This document shows, in pieces, positions 42,965-53,549 of a DNA stretch of 64,000 nt (position 1 is its first letter; each line of letters opens with the position of its first letter). The stretch lies in assembly GCA_030220185.1 (NCBI GenBank), contig JASPKZ010010238.1, positions 965,501-1,029,500 of the forward strand. The letters run 5' to 3'. The notes under the pieces are model-generated. The model did no database searches, was not told where the DNA came from, and was given only the letters and a program-made list of their open reading frames with translations. The DNA is from Diploptera punctata (Eukaryota > Arthropoda > Insecta > Blattodea > Blaberidae). The translations under genes and the position numbers were made by a program.

Positions 42965-43555
42965 ATTATTGTTCCTACTACTACTGCTGCTACTTACGAA
43001 TACTAGGATTATTTTCAGTCAGGTAGGTTGAGTTCGGGCTTTAAACTCGCTACCTCCCAAAAACGAACCTCAAATGTCACGTGTGCTGCTCGCTCGGCTA
43101 AATTAAAATGTAAGTCGTATAAATTCAAGTTTAACGGCCACAAAAGTTAACAAAGGAATATACAAGTTTCTGCATAAACCAAGTTTAAAGCAAGTTATTA
43201 CGTTTTCCACATTTAAAATCTGGTATAAAATGAATGTCCTGGGGAAGTCTCGGGTAGGAAACAAAAACGCTGAGATGTGCAATAAAGAGTATTACATCAT
43301 ACTGTTAAATAAGCTAGAGAACAGTTGAAGTAAGATGAGTTTTGTCTACTGCGTTTCTCCTTCGCACATTTGCGCTGGCACGTAGAAGCCATATGTTATC
43401 AGCTCTGATCATGATCATTTCTCATGGTGTTCTGGCCGTTATATACGCACGTGTTGTACACAAAATTATAATTCTCTCAGTTTAACACAAATACAAACGT
43501 AGATACAGGCTGATTTATAATTTGATAAATACATTTCATATAATAGCTCCTATAT
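42965..43555. other. No gene recognised
   Basis: No frame or repeat identified. Confidence 0.5.
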
Positions 43556-44803
43556 TGATGACATTCTAGGAGATCATCAATGTGCATTTAGAAGAAACAG
43601 GTCTACAACAGATCAGATTTTTGGTATAAGACAGATTTTAGAAAAGAAATAGGAATATAATGGTACTGCACATCAACTATATGTAGACTTCAAAAAAGCA
43701 TATGATTCAATTAAGAGGGAGAAATTATATAGTATCCTGCTGGAGTTCGGAAATCCTAAAAAGTTAGTTAGACTTATACGAATGTGTCTAAATGGCTCAA
43801 AGAGTAGGGTGCGTGTAGGCAAACAGTTTTCAGACACTTTTGTAATCCAGAATGAGTTGAAGCAAGGAGATGCACTATCTCCTCTATTATTTAATTTTGT
43901 ACTAGAGCATGCAATTAAATCTTTAGAGAATGAGGAAGGCTTACAACTCAATGGTATTAATAAGCTGTTAGTTTATGCTGATGATGTAGTATTATTAGCC
44001 GATAGCGAGGAGATACTAAAGGACAACACGCACACACTACTGACTAACACTAAGAAATTAGGACTGGAAGTAAATAGCAATAAAACTAGATATATGGTCA
44101 CATGTAGGAATTCATTATATAATGGAAATGGACAGCTAATGACAAATGAGGGAAATTTTGAGGAAGTGGCTGGATTCAAATACCTAGGAACAATAATCAC
44201 AAATAGGAATGAGATGCACAAAGAAATTAAACATAGGCTCAATTCTGGAAATGCATGCTATTATGCATTGCAGAGACTTTTGATGTCCCAACTCCTTTCA
44301 AAAAACGTTAAGCTGAAAATATATAAAACTATTATTCTACCAGTTATATTATATGGGTGCGAAACATGGACTCTTACTTTAAGGGAGGAAAGGAGATTAC
44401 GAGTATTTGAGAATAAAGTTCTTAGGAAAATTTTTGGACCAAAGAGAGATGAACAGACAGGTGAATGGAGAAGACTACATAACAATGAACTACATGGTCT
44501 TTATAGGAAGCCAGATATAATAAGAACAGTTAAGTCTCGTAGACTGCGATGGGCAGGACATGTTGCGCGTATGGGGAATGAAAGACGTGCATGGAAACTT
44601 CTTGTAGGAAAGCCAGAAGGAAAACGCCCAGTTGGTAGACCAAGAATGAGGTGGGAGAATAACATTAACTATGATTTGAGGGAAGTAGATTATATAGGGA
44701 ATGATTGGAAAGTATTAGCTCAGGATAGGGATGTATGGAGAGCGTATGTCCGCGCGGCCATGAACCTATGGGTTCGATAGTGCCAGTGAGTAAGTAAGTA
44801 TAA
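43556..44803 (+). mobile_element. LINE-T, longest copy with reverse transcriptase
   Basis: It covers the RT fingers (HQCAFRRNRSTTDQIF near 43575), palm and the whole C-terminal part, and ends GTGCCAGTGAGTAAGTAAGT. The endonuclease is missing through 5' truncation. A stop (TAG) at about 43650 breaks the frame before the 332-codon ORF. Confidence 0.95.
43651..44780 (+). pseudogene. LINE-T ORF2 fragment: reverse transcriptase and C-terminal region
   Basis: The open frame extends upstream from the Met at 43782 to the stop at about 43650. Motif A region: QLYVDFKKAYDSIKREKLY (catalytic D). Motif B: LKQGDALSPLLFNFVLE. Motif C: LVYADDVVLLAD with YADD at about 43974-43985. Then EEVAGFKYLGTIITN and the C-terminal LYGCETWTL, RRLRWAGHVARMGNERRAW and GRPRMRWENNINYDLREVD. 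This enzyme would copy LINE RNA at a nicked target. Catalytic residues look intact, but the absence of the 5' half and the upstream stop rule out an autonomous element. The layout is RTE/BovB-like; clade not verified. Confidence 0.9.
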
Positions 44804-44809
44804 TCGCTT

Positions 44810-44925
44810 TCTATCTACAACAGATCAGATTTTTAGCTTAAGACAGATTTTAGAAAACAAATGGGAATATAATGACACTCTACATCATCTATATGTAGAT
44901 TAAAGAAAAAAACATATGATTGATC
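44810..44925 (+). mobile_element. LINE-T second copy, 5' piece before nested LINE
   Basis: CTACAACAGATCAGATTTTT and ATATGTAGAT continue as in 43590-43690. The piece is cut at ACATATGATT by another LINE and resumes at 45541. It lies head to tail directly behind the previous LINE-T copy. Confidence 0.85.
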
Positions 44926-45540
44926 AATTAAACATTGTAGGAGTGTATGCACCAGAAGAAGGGAAAATTGAAGACACTGTTATTTTCTATGATAAATTAC
45001 AACAAGAAATAAATGGTATTAAAAACACAGAAATTATCATCTTAGGAGGTGACTTAAATGACAGAGTTGGCAATCTTCCAATCCCAGGAATAGTAGATAT
45101 GTTTGGAGAAGATGTAATAAATAGAAACGGGGAAGAACTTCGACAATTTGCTGCCTATAATAAACTAAAAATCACGAATACTTTCTATAGCAAAAAGGAC
45201 ATACACAAGTATACAAATAACTTGCAAAATCCAAGCAGCCGAGATGAAATTTTTAGGAAGAGTAAAAGGCTGCACTAGAATGGACCAGACAAGAAACGAG
45301 GATATCCGTGAAGAACTGCAGATCTACTCCATAAAAGAAAATATATTTAACAACAAGATACAGTGGAAACAACATGTAGAAAGAATGGAAGAAAGTAGAT
45401 TACCAAATAGAATCTTCCATTATTTTCCAAGAGGAAGAAGAGATGTCGGACGTCCTCGGAAGAGATGGTCTTAGATCTATTAGTGAAGACGGAACAGGCA
45501 ACTCTTGCCTAAACCAGGAAGTGAAGAAGAAGAAGAAGAA
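44926..45540 (+). mobile_element. LINE with endonuclease joined to C-terminus (RT deleted)
   Basis: Frame 44916-45278 encodes part of an AP-type endonuclease: LNIVGVYAPEEGKIEDTVIF, TEIIILGGDLNDRVGN (the GDxN catalytic motif) and LRQFAAYNKLKITNTFY. At about 45235 it jumps to QAAEMKFLG-RVKGCTRMD-type sequence and the frame 45244-45474 (WKQHVERMEESRLPNR, PRGRRDVGRPRKRW). It ends in (GAA)n at 45525-45540. The C-terminal part matches 13855-14200. The reverse transcriptase is deleted. Confidence 0.85.
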
Positions 45541-46565
45541 GTTTTATAGTATCCTGTTGGAATTCGGAATTCCTAAAAAGTTAGTTAGACTTATACAAAT
45601 GTGTCTAAATGGCACAAAGAGTAGGGTGCGTGTAGGCATACAGTTTTCGGATACTTTTTAAATCCGGAATGGGTTGAAGAAAGGAGATGCACTATCACCT
45701 CTACTATTTAATTTTGTACTAGAGCATGCCATCAAATCTTTAGAGGATGAAGAAGGCTTACAACTCAATGGTATTAATAAGCTGTTAGTTTATGCTGATG
45801 ATGATGTATTATTGGCCGATAGCGAGGAGATACTTAAGGACAACACGCACACACTATTGAATAAGACTATGATTTTGGGACTGGAAGTAAATATCAATAA
45901 AACTAAATATATGGTCACACATAGAAATAAATTATACAATGGAAGTGGACAGCTAATGACAAATAAGGGACATTTTGAGGAAGTGGCTGGGTTCAAATAC
46001 CTAGGAACAATAATCGCAAATAGGAATGAGATGCACAAAGAAATTAAACATAGGCTCAATTCTCGAAATGCGTATTATTATACAATACAGAGACTCTTGA
46101 CTCCCAACTCCTTTCAAAAAAGTTAAACTAAAAATAAGTAAAACTATTATTCCACCAGTTATATTATATGGGTGCGAAACATGGACTCTTACTTTAAGCG
46201 AGGAAAGGAGATTACGTGTATTTGAGAGTAAAGTTCTTATGAAAATTTTGGACCAAAGAGAGATGAACAGACAGGTGAATGGAGAAGACTACATAACAAT
46301 GGATTACATGTTTTTTTTATAGGAAGCCAGATATAATAAGAACAGTTAAAGTCTCGTAGACTGGGATGGTCAGGACTTGTGGCACGAATGGGAAATAAAA
46401 GACGTGCATGGAAGCTTCTTGTAGGAAAACAAGGGGGAAAACGCCCAGTTGGTAGACTAAGAATGATTGGAAAACATGAGCTCAAGATATGGAAGTATGG
46501 AGAGTTTATATCCGTGCACCCACGAACCTACGGGTTTGATAGTGTCAGTTCGTTAGTCATAATTT
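45541..46565 (+). mobile_element. LINE-T second copy, main piece, degraded
   Basis: YSILLEFGIPKKLVRLIQM, a stop at 45659, then KKGDALSPLLFNFVLEHA and LLVYADDDVLLADSEEIL. Frame is lost near 46125 and 46240; the end has ARMGNKRRAWKLLVGKQGGK. An AVR-type tail is seen as CACGAACCTACGGGTTTGATAG-like sequence without clean (AAGT)n. Confidence 0.9.
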
Positions 46566-46594
46566 ATTATTACAGTCATAAAGTCTACATACAC

Positions 46595-46757
46595 GCGTCT
46601 AGTACTCATTTCCGTTAGAGACTGAGTCAATCGCGAGCCATGATGCCGCCAGAAGATTTAGGACATTTTAAAAAGCCAGATCATATTGGGACTCGAACCG
46701 TCGATCTTGAAGCTTGTAGCGTATTCCCGTAATCAACTAAGTTACGGTATGCCCCCA
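46595..46757 (-). mobile_element. SINE-A, degraded inverted copy
   Basis: AGTACTCATTTCCG, ATGATGCCGCCAGAAG and GGGACTCGAACCGTCGA read as the reverse complement of the SINE-A body and B-box. Confidence 0.65.
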
Positions 46758-46837
46758 TAGCAGCCAATTAAGATATTATTTGTATGGGAAAGTCCGATTA
46801 AATTTTGATTAGAGGCTCTAATTTAGAATTAAGGTTC

Positions 46838-46975
46838 TTTACAGTCAGAAAATTTTAAGGCTCGGGGCCCACGACTTAAATCCTATCCGGAGGACTTCTA
46901 CCTTGAATTTCTCCATCGTTAAAATACTTTGAAAGGGCTTGAACACGCGACTGCGGAACCAGAGGCAAGGGGAGG
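46838..46975 (-). mobile_element. SINE-C, degraded inverted copy
   Basis: TTAAGGCTCGGGGCCCACGA, GGAGGACTTCTACCTTGAAT and CGGAACCAGAGGCAAGG are the reverse complement of SINE-C. Confidence 0.65.
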
Positions 46976-46989
46976 GCGATTTATGAATT

Positions 46990-47425
46990 GTTAATCCATA
47001 ATGTGTGGATATGACCTTGTATAAATTTATTTCACTATGACTTTTTTATCTCATGACCTTAAACTTATTTCCATTGTTATCTGAACCTTCTTCATTTCGT
47101 GTTGTCACTTCCTCATTGTTAGAGAAGAACAAGAAATTGATGACAAGAGAATAATGATCCATCTCAAGATTCCCTTTCTTCCTTCCGCTTGTGATTTATA
47201 AAAGCGTACAAATACAGGTGTCTGCATGGAATTTTATTACCTACGAATAAACCATCAAGATTTATGATTAATTGCTTTTGTCACAGCAAAGTGGGTGTTA
47301 CATGCAGGTTATATTAATGCTCGTCATTACATATGTGTAAATAACTGAAATAGTCGTTAGTGTATCCATACTTATCTTCTTTCTTTAAACTCTCTTTTTT
47401 TTTTCTTTACCTCTCCGTTTATAGA
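46990..47425. other. No gene recognised
   Basis: AT-rich; nothing identified. Confidence 0.5.
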
Positions 47426-47433
47426 TACTTTTA

Positions 47434-48612
47434 CAGAGTGAAAATTATTTAAACCGACAAACTCTGGGAGGTCGTAGGGAACACCAAAACAAATATTTTC
47501 CCCTAATGTAATTTTTTCCTATGAGGATTATTTAAACCGGTAGAGGAATATTTCTCTAGCGGCAAATTAACCTTTACACTGCTATGAACGGGTATATCCG
47601 TTGGCAAAGAAAATGCTTGCCATGCTATGGGTGTGTATATCCATTCTCAACTCCAAACGTCTGTTAGTTATATAATACGTATTGCATTGCTTTCAAAGTA
47701 GTCAGGCATATACTGCCATCTCTTAGGAACCTAAATAAACTTTTCCCATATTTCTCCCTGCATTGAGCAAGGAGGGTTTTAAAGGCTGGAAATATCTCAG
47801 CAGTGAAAAGGTTAATTAAACCAACAAACACTTTTGCATTTTTTATTACCAAGAGACAACAAATTAACACAACGCAATTACTTAAATTACAGTAGAGGTT
47901 CAAAAATACTTCCATTGACATGTAAACAAAGGTTACACCGGTGGATCATGTTCTGTCTAGCACGGGCAAAAACTCCAGGAGTATCGTTAATTGCTCCTGC
48001 TGCTGCTACCATCTGGGGCAACCAGATCCTCTTCTGATGCAACAGGGGTTGTGTAAACAAGGTTGTGCATCTCTCCCCACAAAAAAAATTTCAAAGGGCT
48101 CATATCTGGGGATCGAGCAGGCCATGGTACAGGACCACCTCTGCGAATCAACTTTTCTGAAAACCGTTGGTTCAAGAATCGACGCACACGACGACTGAAA
48201 TGTGCCGGCGCCCCGTCATGTTGAAACCACATGCGTTGTCTTGTAGGGAGCGGGACGTCTTCCAGCAATTCTGGCAAAGCTCTGGCGAGGAAATTGAAAT
48301 AGTGTCTGCCATTTAATGGCCTAGGTAGGAGATATGTCCCAATTAAACAGTCCCCAACAACACCGGCCCACACATATCATACTCACTCTAGGTGTATCGC
48401 TCCATTAGTAAACAGATACAATTCACTACTATATTGGTGGACAAAACAATTCCTACCATCAACAGCAGTTGCAGTCATGACAACTGAAGAGCGTAACACC
48501 CTCTACTGGTTTAAATAATCATCATAGGAAAAAATGACATTAGGGAAAAACATTTGTTTTGGTGTCCCCTGTAACCTCCCAGAGTTTGTCGGTTTAAATA
48601 ATTTTCACCCTG
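47434..48612 (-). mobile_element. Long-TIR TA-element with DDE transposase remnant
   Basis: 1179 bases flanked by TA (47432-47433, 48613-48614). The TIRs are ~115 bases: CAGAGTGAAAATTATTTAAA left and CAGGGTGAAAATTATTTAAA right (reverse complement), both continuing CCGACAAACTCTGGGAGGT. Tc1/IS630-like by target site and transposase. Confidence 0.9.
47987..48373 (-). pseudogene. DDE transposase C-terminal half
   Basis: 128 codons: MWAGVVGDCLIGTYLLP, LNGRHYFNFLARALPELLED, RMWFQHDGAPAHFSRRVRRF, RRGGPVPWPARSPDMSP and LKFFLWGEMHNLVY. It resembles a widespread arthropod transposase with DUF4817-type N-terminus. The middle Asp (QHDGAPAHF) is present, but the expected third acidic residue in SPDxxPLDFFLWG is Lys (PLKFF). 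The N-terminal half, including the first catalytic Asp, is lost. Non-functional. Confidence 0.85.
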
Positions 48613-48735
48613 TATATTTACATCCCACCCAGGTCAATAAATGTTAGTCTATTAATTACGTACATATATTTTGACCACAAAAGAGAACACCATTAAAGGA
48701 GGATGATGGTGATTCAACTTAAACGAGAAGAAAAT

Positions 48736-49285
48736 TCAAAAGTAGTAGTAGTAGGACTTTATTAGACAAAAAAGTAAGATATTTACAATATTATTTACAA
48801 ATATGGGTCGCACGGGCAGTAAGCCGTACGTGCTGTTGACAGTCCGTTACAATAAAGTAATAATTGGTACTAGTGTAAAGAAAAATAAACAAAAACAGCA
48901 ATAACATTACAATTACATAAAGAAAACACAATAAAAATATTACCATTAAATAATAACACAATAGCATTATACACTAAAAACATTAACATTACAATTACAT
49001 AAAGAAAACACAATATTACAATTAAGTAATAACACAATAGCAATAACATTAAAATTACATAAAGAAAACACAATAATAATATTACAATTAAATAATAACA
49101 CAATAGCATTATACACTAAAAACATTAACATTACAATTACATAAAGAAAACACATTAATATTACAATTAAGTAATAACACAATAGCATTATACACTAAAA
49201 AAACATTAACATTACAATTACATAAAGAAAACACATTAATATTACAGTTAAATAATAACACAACAGCATTATACACTAATTAATT
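48736..49285 (-). mobile_element. LINE 3' UTR, (TAC)n-tailed family, copy 3
   Basis: GTAGTAGTAGTAGGACTTTA start, then GGGTCGCACGGGCAGTAAGC. The rest (about 48890-49285) is five or so imperfect ~75-base repeats of the type AATAACACAATAGCATTATA and TTACATAAAGAAAACACA. The 6097 copy has only about two units. Confidence 0.8.
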
Positions 49286-49289
49286 TATA

Positions 49290-49705
49290 TATAATTGTTA
49301 ATAATTAATGGTTGGTTCAGTGGTAGAATGCTCAAAAGTACGTTTAAACTTACAAGCGTAGAGAATAGAACCATTTTTGGCTTTAAAAAGGATTGAATTT
49401 ACACAACTTGTATCTTCTCCTTATGAGTTTATTAATGATTTGTTGAAAGCAATAAATAAATACAATGGTTTGTGACTAAAACTCATACGATAAGCGTACT
49501 ACCTATTACAAAAAAGTTAATTACCGTTAATTATCGCTCAGTCCAATATGGGATTTAAATGCACAGGGAAATAGAAATTAAGATAATTTAAACGAATCGT
49601 TCACTAATAACTGGAAATTTGAGGAGACTAGGCAGACGTCAAGTAGAATAAATTGCGTTTTTAACTTTTGCCCTTAATTTTTATTTTTCATGTTAGTTAA
49701 ATAAA
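49290..49705. other. No gene recognised
   Basis: Nothing identified. Confidence 0.5.
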
Positions 49706-49711
49706 AATCGG

Positions 49712-50075
49712 CCGCGGTGGACTAGTGGTTATGCTCCTTGCCTCTGGTCCCGAGGGTCACAGGTTCAAACCCGACCGGGGTCGATGGACTTTTTAGGATG
49801 GAAAAATCCAAGGAGCAAGTCCTTCGGGAGGGACTTTAAGCCGTGGGTTCCGAGTCTGAAGATTTTCAGGCTCGTAAAAAATCCTTAAGCCTGAATGTTC
49901 CTGTCCTAGTACTATCTTGGTTTCCTAGATGTCAGTATGAGGCGGAACGCTGACCACGGACCACTCAAATGACATCTATATGAAAAGAAGTGTAACTAAA
50001 TTAGTATGGTTCAAATTCTTCCCTGTAGGGGAGAGCGCCTAAATCTCTGTTAGGGGAAACATGGGCTTACGAGAA
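49712..50075 (+). mobile_element. SINE-C, best copy
   Basis: The head GGCCGCGGTGGACTAGTGGT and the B-box CAGGTTCAAACCCGACC are tRNA-like. The body has GAAAAATCCAAGGAGCAAGT, GACTTTAAGCCGTGGGTTCC and GACATCTATATGAAAAGAAG, ending GGGCTTACGAGAAGAAG. Confidence 0.85.
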
Positions 50076-50218
50076 GAAGAATTAAATAAAAATAAAACTT
50101 AAAGTTGTATACGATTTTCATATTTATTAAGATACAAATTCTTAACAGTTCAGTACTTTGTATCTTAAGAATTAAATTAATGTTTTTATTACCTCACCTC
50201 ATATCCTTTTTTCTTCTA

Positions 50219-50255
50219 GACTGCAGTTTCGGATCTATATCTCCATCATCAGTAG
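50219..50255 (-). ncRNA. Hammerhead-like motif in PLE-C
   Basis: Minus strand: CTACTGATGATGGAGATA, then TAGATCCGAAACTGCAGTC, then TAG. The core CUGAUGA and GAAA are intact, helix II is GGA/UCC, stem III is the palindrome CTGCAG, then UC. Helix I can pair CTA with TAG. One extra U separates the core from helix II. The opposite arm (50350-50395) has GGAAC instead of GAAAC and is broken. Confidence 0.5.
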
Positions 50256-50542
50256 TCACTCGTCGACCTGTGTTATGTCGTTTCTTGGCGGTTTCCTTTT
50301 TCCTTCTGTCGGTGGACCCATGAACATAACACCGGTCGACGAGAGGCTACTGATGATGGAGATAAGCTTCGGAACTTCAGTCTAGAAGAAAAAGGATATG
50401 AGATGAGGTAATAAAAAACATTAATTTAATTCTTAAATTTAACCTCATAGTGTTTTTTCCCTGTGAAAATTAAATAACTTTGTACCTTCTTCAGACGAAT
50501 TCGTACAAAGTACTGAAACAGCTGTTACTAATTTTGTATTTT

Positions 50543-50870
50543 AATACGTATGAGATGAAATGAAGATGTTGAGAGCAATAGCAGGACACCAAAGGACCGA
50601 TAAAAAGAAAAACGAAGATATAAGAACAGAACTTAATATATTTGATCTCTGTGAAAGAATAAAATATTATCAAAATACCTATCTTCAGTACGTATTACGA
50701 ATGAATGAACAGCGCATACCAAGAAGAATGTATAATTATAAACCAAAAGGGAGAAGAATGTTGGGAAGACCATTGAAGAGATGGAAGGACCAATTCGACC
50801 TATAATGAGATCGGAACAGGCCATTGGGCTTAATCCTTGTTGATGATGATGATGATGATGAATACGTATG
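50543..50870 (+). mobile_element. LINE 3' fragment nested in PLE-C, with TSD
   Basis: The LINE is 50553-50860; AATACGTATG lies at 50543-50552 and 50861-50870. It encodes MKMLRAIAGHQRTDKKKNED, RTELNIFDLCERIKYYQNT, LQYVLRMNEQRIPRRMYNY and KGRRMLGRPLKRWKDQFD, then a (GAT)n tail. Confidence 0.92.
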
Positions 50871-50914
50871 AAAATCATATAAAACATAAAGTTTTATTTT
50901 TATTTAATCAACAT

Positions 50915-51585
50915 AAAAATGGATTTTCATCAAGTAAACGCCAAATCAATTGATTATTTATTTTTTAATCTTTATTTTGAATTAATTACATTTAATCCTT
51001 AACCAATGTAACACACCTGAAGTAATGTACGATTCAAAAATGTTTCCTTTTTTTTAATTTTTATCCCCTTGTAAATTTAATTCAGAATTAACTATAAAAT
51101 GGAGGGATTTAACTAAACATTTCTCCTCAATTGTGCCAGATTCAAATATCTTGACCGCTTACTATATTCTGCGATTTCTGTTGAATTCTGAACACAATGT
51201 CATTTTAAAGGCTATCTCTACAATTGAATAGAAAAACTGTCGCCTTGACATGATGGTGTCGAAAATTGAAAAAATCCTGTTGCTTACGGAAGCGTCAAAT
51301 TTGTTGCCATGGTTGTAACCTCTTTCCTCTTCCTCAAAAATAGAGGGTTTAAGTTACTGAAACACTTGATGCTTCATAACCTTCTCTTCCTCCCTCAAAA
51401 ATAAAATGTTTAAACAACTGGAACACTGGCACACGATGTTTCATAAAAAAACATTTTATATTTTCCAGCAAAGATTTGAAGTGTATAACAGAATAATAGT
51501 ATGCTTTCATTACTGAAGCACAATCTCAAGTCTTGTAAAAATAAGTCATAGAATATATTGTGAGATGACAGGACATAATCATAAG
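50915..51585. other. Short PLE-associated repeat, then no gene
   Basis: GATTTTCATCAAGTAAACGC at about 50923-50945 is the inverted match to 19350 and 53485. The remainder has nothing I recognise. Confidence 0.5.
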
Positions 51586-51589
51586 TAAT

Positions 51590-52170
51590 GCCACGAATGA
51601 TTTCCAATTTATCTAGAGAATTTGAAAATCAAGAGTGGCATTTGTTAGGACTATTTAACGAATAAAATATAGCTCTTTACTAAAAAATAATTATTTGAGT
51701 ATAGTTACCGGTGTTTAAAAAAAAATTATATAGTTAATATAAACGGCGATGTTTGAAAACAAATTAGAAATGTGAGGTTATGTATATTCACTGCAACTCG
51801 ATCATGTTATTTATTGCCAAATAGGATCGCAATATTGTAAGAATGCAGTCTAGTGGAGAAATAATGAAACATATCAAACTATTATAACCAACATTATAGG
51901 TTAATCATTTATATTTTGAATAAAAAACTCAGTAAAATCACTGAATCTATTCATTATTTGCTATATTCAATGTATTTGTTGGAGAAAAATAATGGTCTAA
52001 TCTGTTCAGAATATTAAAAAAGGAGGAGCTTTCTTTATCACAAAAGCAGGAGCTGATAAAGAGAAATCGATAAAGAGCGAGGTGAAACACGACTGTTATC
52101 GGTGTAAAACAGAATTCATTGAAACGTGATTGGTCATTGACTAGCATTTGTGGCATGAGTTAAATAGTCA
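51590..52170 (+). repeat. Hairpin repeat E, copy 3
   Basis: AATGCCACGAATGATTTCC, AAATCAAGAGTGGCATTTGT and GGACTATTTAACG at the left; GGTCATTGACTAGC and GGCATGAGTTAAATAGTC at the right. The left hairpin is shortened. It carries the single-copy version of the segment amplified at 33482-33796. Confidence 0.8.
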
Positions 52171-52277
52171 CAATATTTAGAAGAAACATTTCCAGTAAAT
52201 AACGTTTAATCAGCTGTGGATCTGATAAATAATGCGCACATTTCCTCACACATATCCTCGGAATAACGTACTTTATA

Positions 52278-52808
52278 CACCGTTCTCATTCAAACCTCCC
52301 ACATTTTAATTAATCATAACTCTCAAAGTATGTGGAATTATGAAATGAGGTTGGTATTAAAAGAAAGAGAAACTCGAAGAATATTAGTTTTCATTCTTGC
52401 AGTTAATTCATCTGTCGAATGTTCGACAATAATGACATAAAACAAAATGGTGACTCCTCAGCAACGTGCAGAAACTGTTTTATGGTATGCAGAGACGAAG
52501 TCAATAATTACAGCGCAAACAAATTACCGGAGAGAATATGGAGGAAATGCACCTGATGGGAAGATCATTAAGGCATGGCTTGATTATTTTCTGGCGACTG
52601 GAAGCTTTAAAAAAGAATCAGAAGGTGCTCGTACATGTGTTTCAGAAGAAAAGATTTAAGAATTAGAGCAGGATATAGGTGTTTTAGTGTGTGGCAATGA
52701 AAATTATTTGAGTTTCTGTTTCGTTTAATACCGGCTTCATTTAATAATTCCGCATACTTTGTTAGTTATGATTAATTAAAATGTGGGAGATTAGAATGGG
52801 GCACTCTG
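52278..52808 (+). mobile_element. TA-element with DUF4817-type fragment
   Basis: 531 bases between TA dinucleotides (52276-52277, 52809-52810). The TIRs are ~100 bases: CTCCCACATTTTAATTAATC, then ATAACT and CAAAGTATG near both ends. It encodes only an N-terminal transposase domain. Confidence 0.85.
52447..52659 (+). pseudogene. Transposase N-terminal domain (DUF4817-like)
   Basis: 70 codons from ATG: MVTPQQRAETVLWYAETKS, NYRREYGGNAPDGKIIKAW, then LDYFLATGSFKKESEGAR and VSEEKI. This closely follows the helix-turn-helix domain that starts many arthropod IS630-like transposases (F/WAETKS, RREYG, P, IKAW, FxxTGS). The catalytic half is deleted. It could be the missing N-terminal partner type for the 47987-48373 protein, but the TIRs differ. 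Confidence 0.8.
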
Positions 52809-52814
52809 TATTAC

Positions 52815-53475
52815 AAAGTAAGATTCTTATATGTTTTAAAACGCATTTTTTAAACTAGTATTTTATAGTTTTGGCATACGGATAAAAAAATGGGCGTTAA
52901 CAGAATCATATATGTCGGTTGAATCCTACACTACGAAATATGGATGTATGTGTGCTAGGAATATCTCGTAAAAATAACAGCTTGTTAGGCAACATAACGA
53001 GAGTGACAGATATTATCTAAAACATAAAGGAATTGAATTGCATTCTCTCGGTTATGTTTTTAGAGCAAATACCAATCTGTGGAAAACAATAATATTTTAC
53101 TGTATACCATCTGACAAAAAGGCATCAAAGCAACTAACTCTCGTACAATATAGCAGAGACAAACAAGTAGTATTTTGGAGATAGATGGGTTGCAGAGAAC
53201 TCGTTTTTACTGAATCTGAATAATAAAATATGTGTACCGTCTTGAAGATCAATAGCAACATTATTAAGGGAGAACTTTTGAATTTTCTTTTAAAAATGTT
53301 TTATATAATTTTGGCGACAATTTTGGAACAATTTTCCGGTCTGTAATTGTGTTAAAACAACACGAGTGAAATACTTAATCTTCTGGAGTCATGAATTAGC
53401 ATAAGTAATGTTTTGCTTATAAGCGATTCCATGAGAAAATTCAATGTGGACCTGTCCTCAAATTATAATTTAATA
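52815..53475. other. No gene recognised
   Basis: Nothing identified. Confidence 0.5.
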
Positions 53476-53549
53476 ATCAATTGAGTTGGTGTTTACTTGA
53501 TGAAAATCCATATTTATTAATTAAATAAAAGGTTTAAGAAGGTTCATTA

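Larger units (their letters stand above)
50080..50908. mobile_element. PLE-C, fold-back Penelope-like unit with nested LINE
   Basis: The outer ends are inverted: TTAAATAAAAATAAAACTT left and AAGTTTTATTTTTATTTAA type right. The inner arms of ~110 bases (50165-50280 and 50324-50435) share CATATCC-TTTT-CTTCTAGACTG and ATCTCCATCATCAGTAG. The right side adds GTACTGAAACAGCTGTTAC, the 3' end shared with PLE-B. No protein is encoded. A LINE fragment with its own TSD is inserted in the right end. Confidence 0.75.

Noticed and set aside
48870..49188. Hydrophobic open frames on the minus strand (many L, I, V, F, Y)
   Set aside because: They come from AT-rich tandem units in a LINE 3' UTR. The frame repeats with the unit and is not a membrane protein gene.
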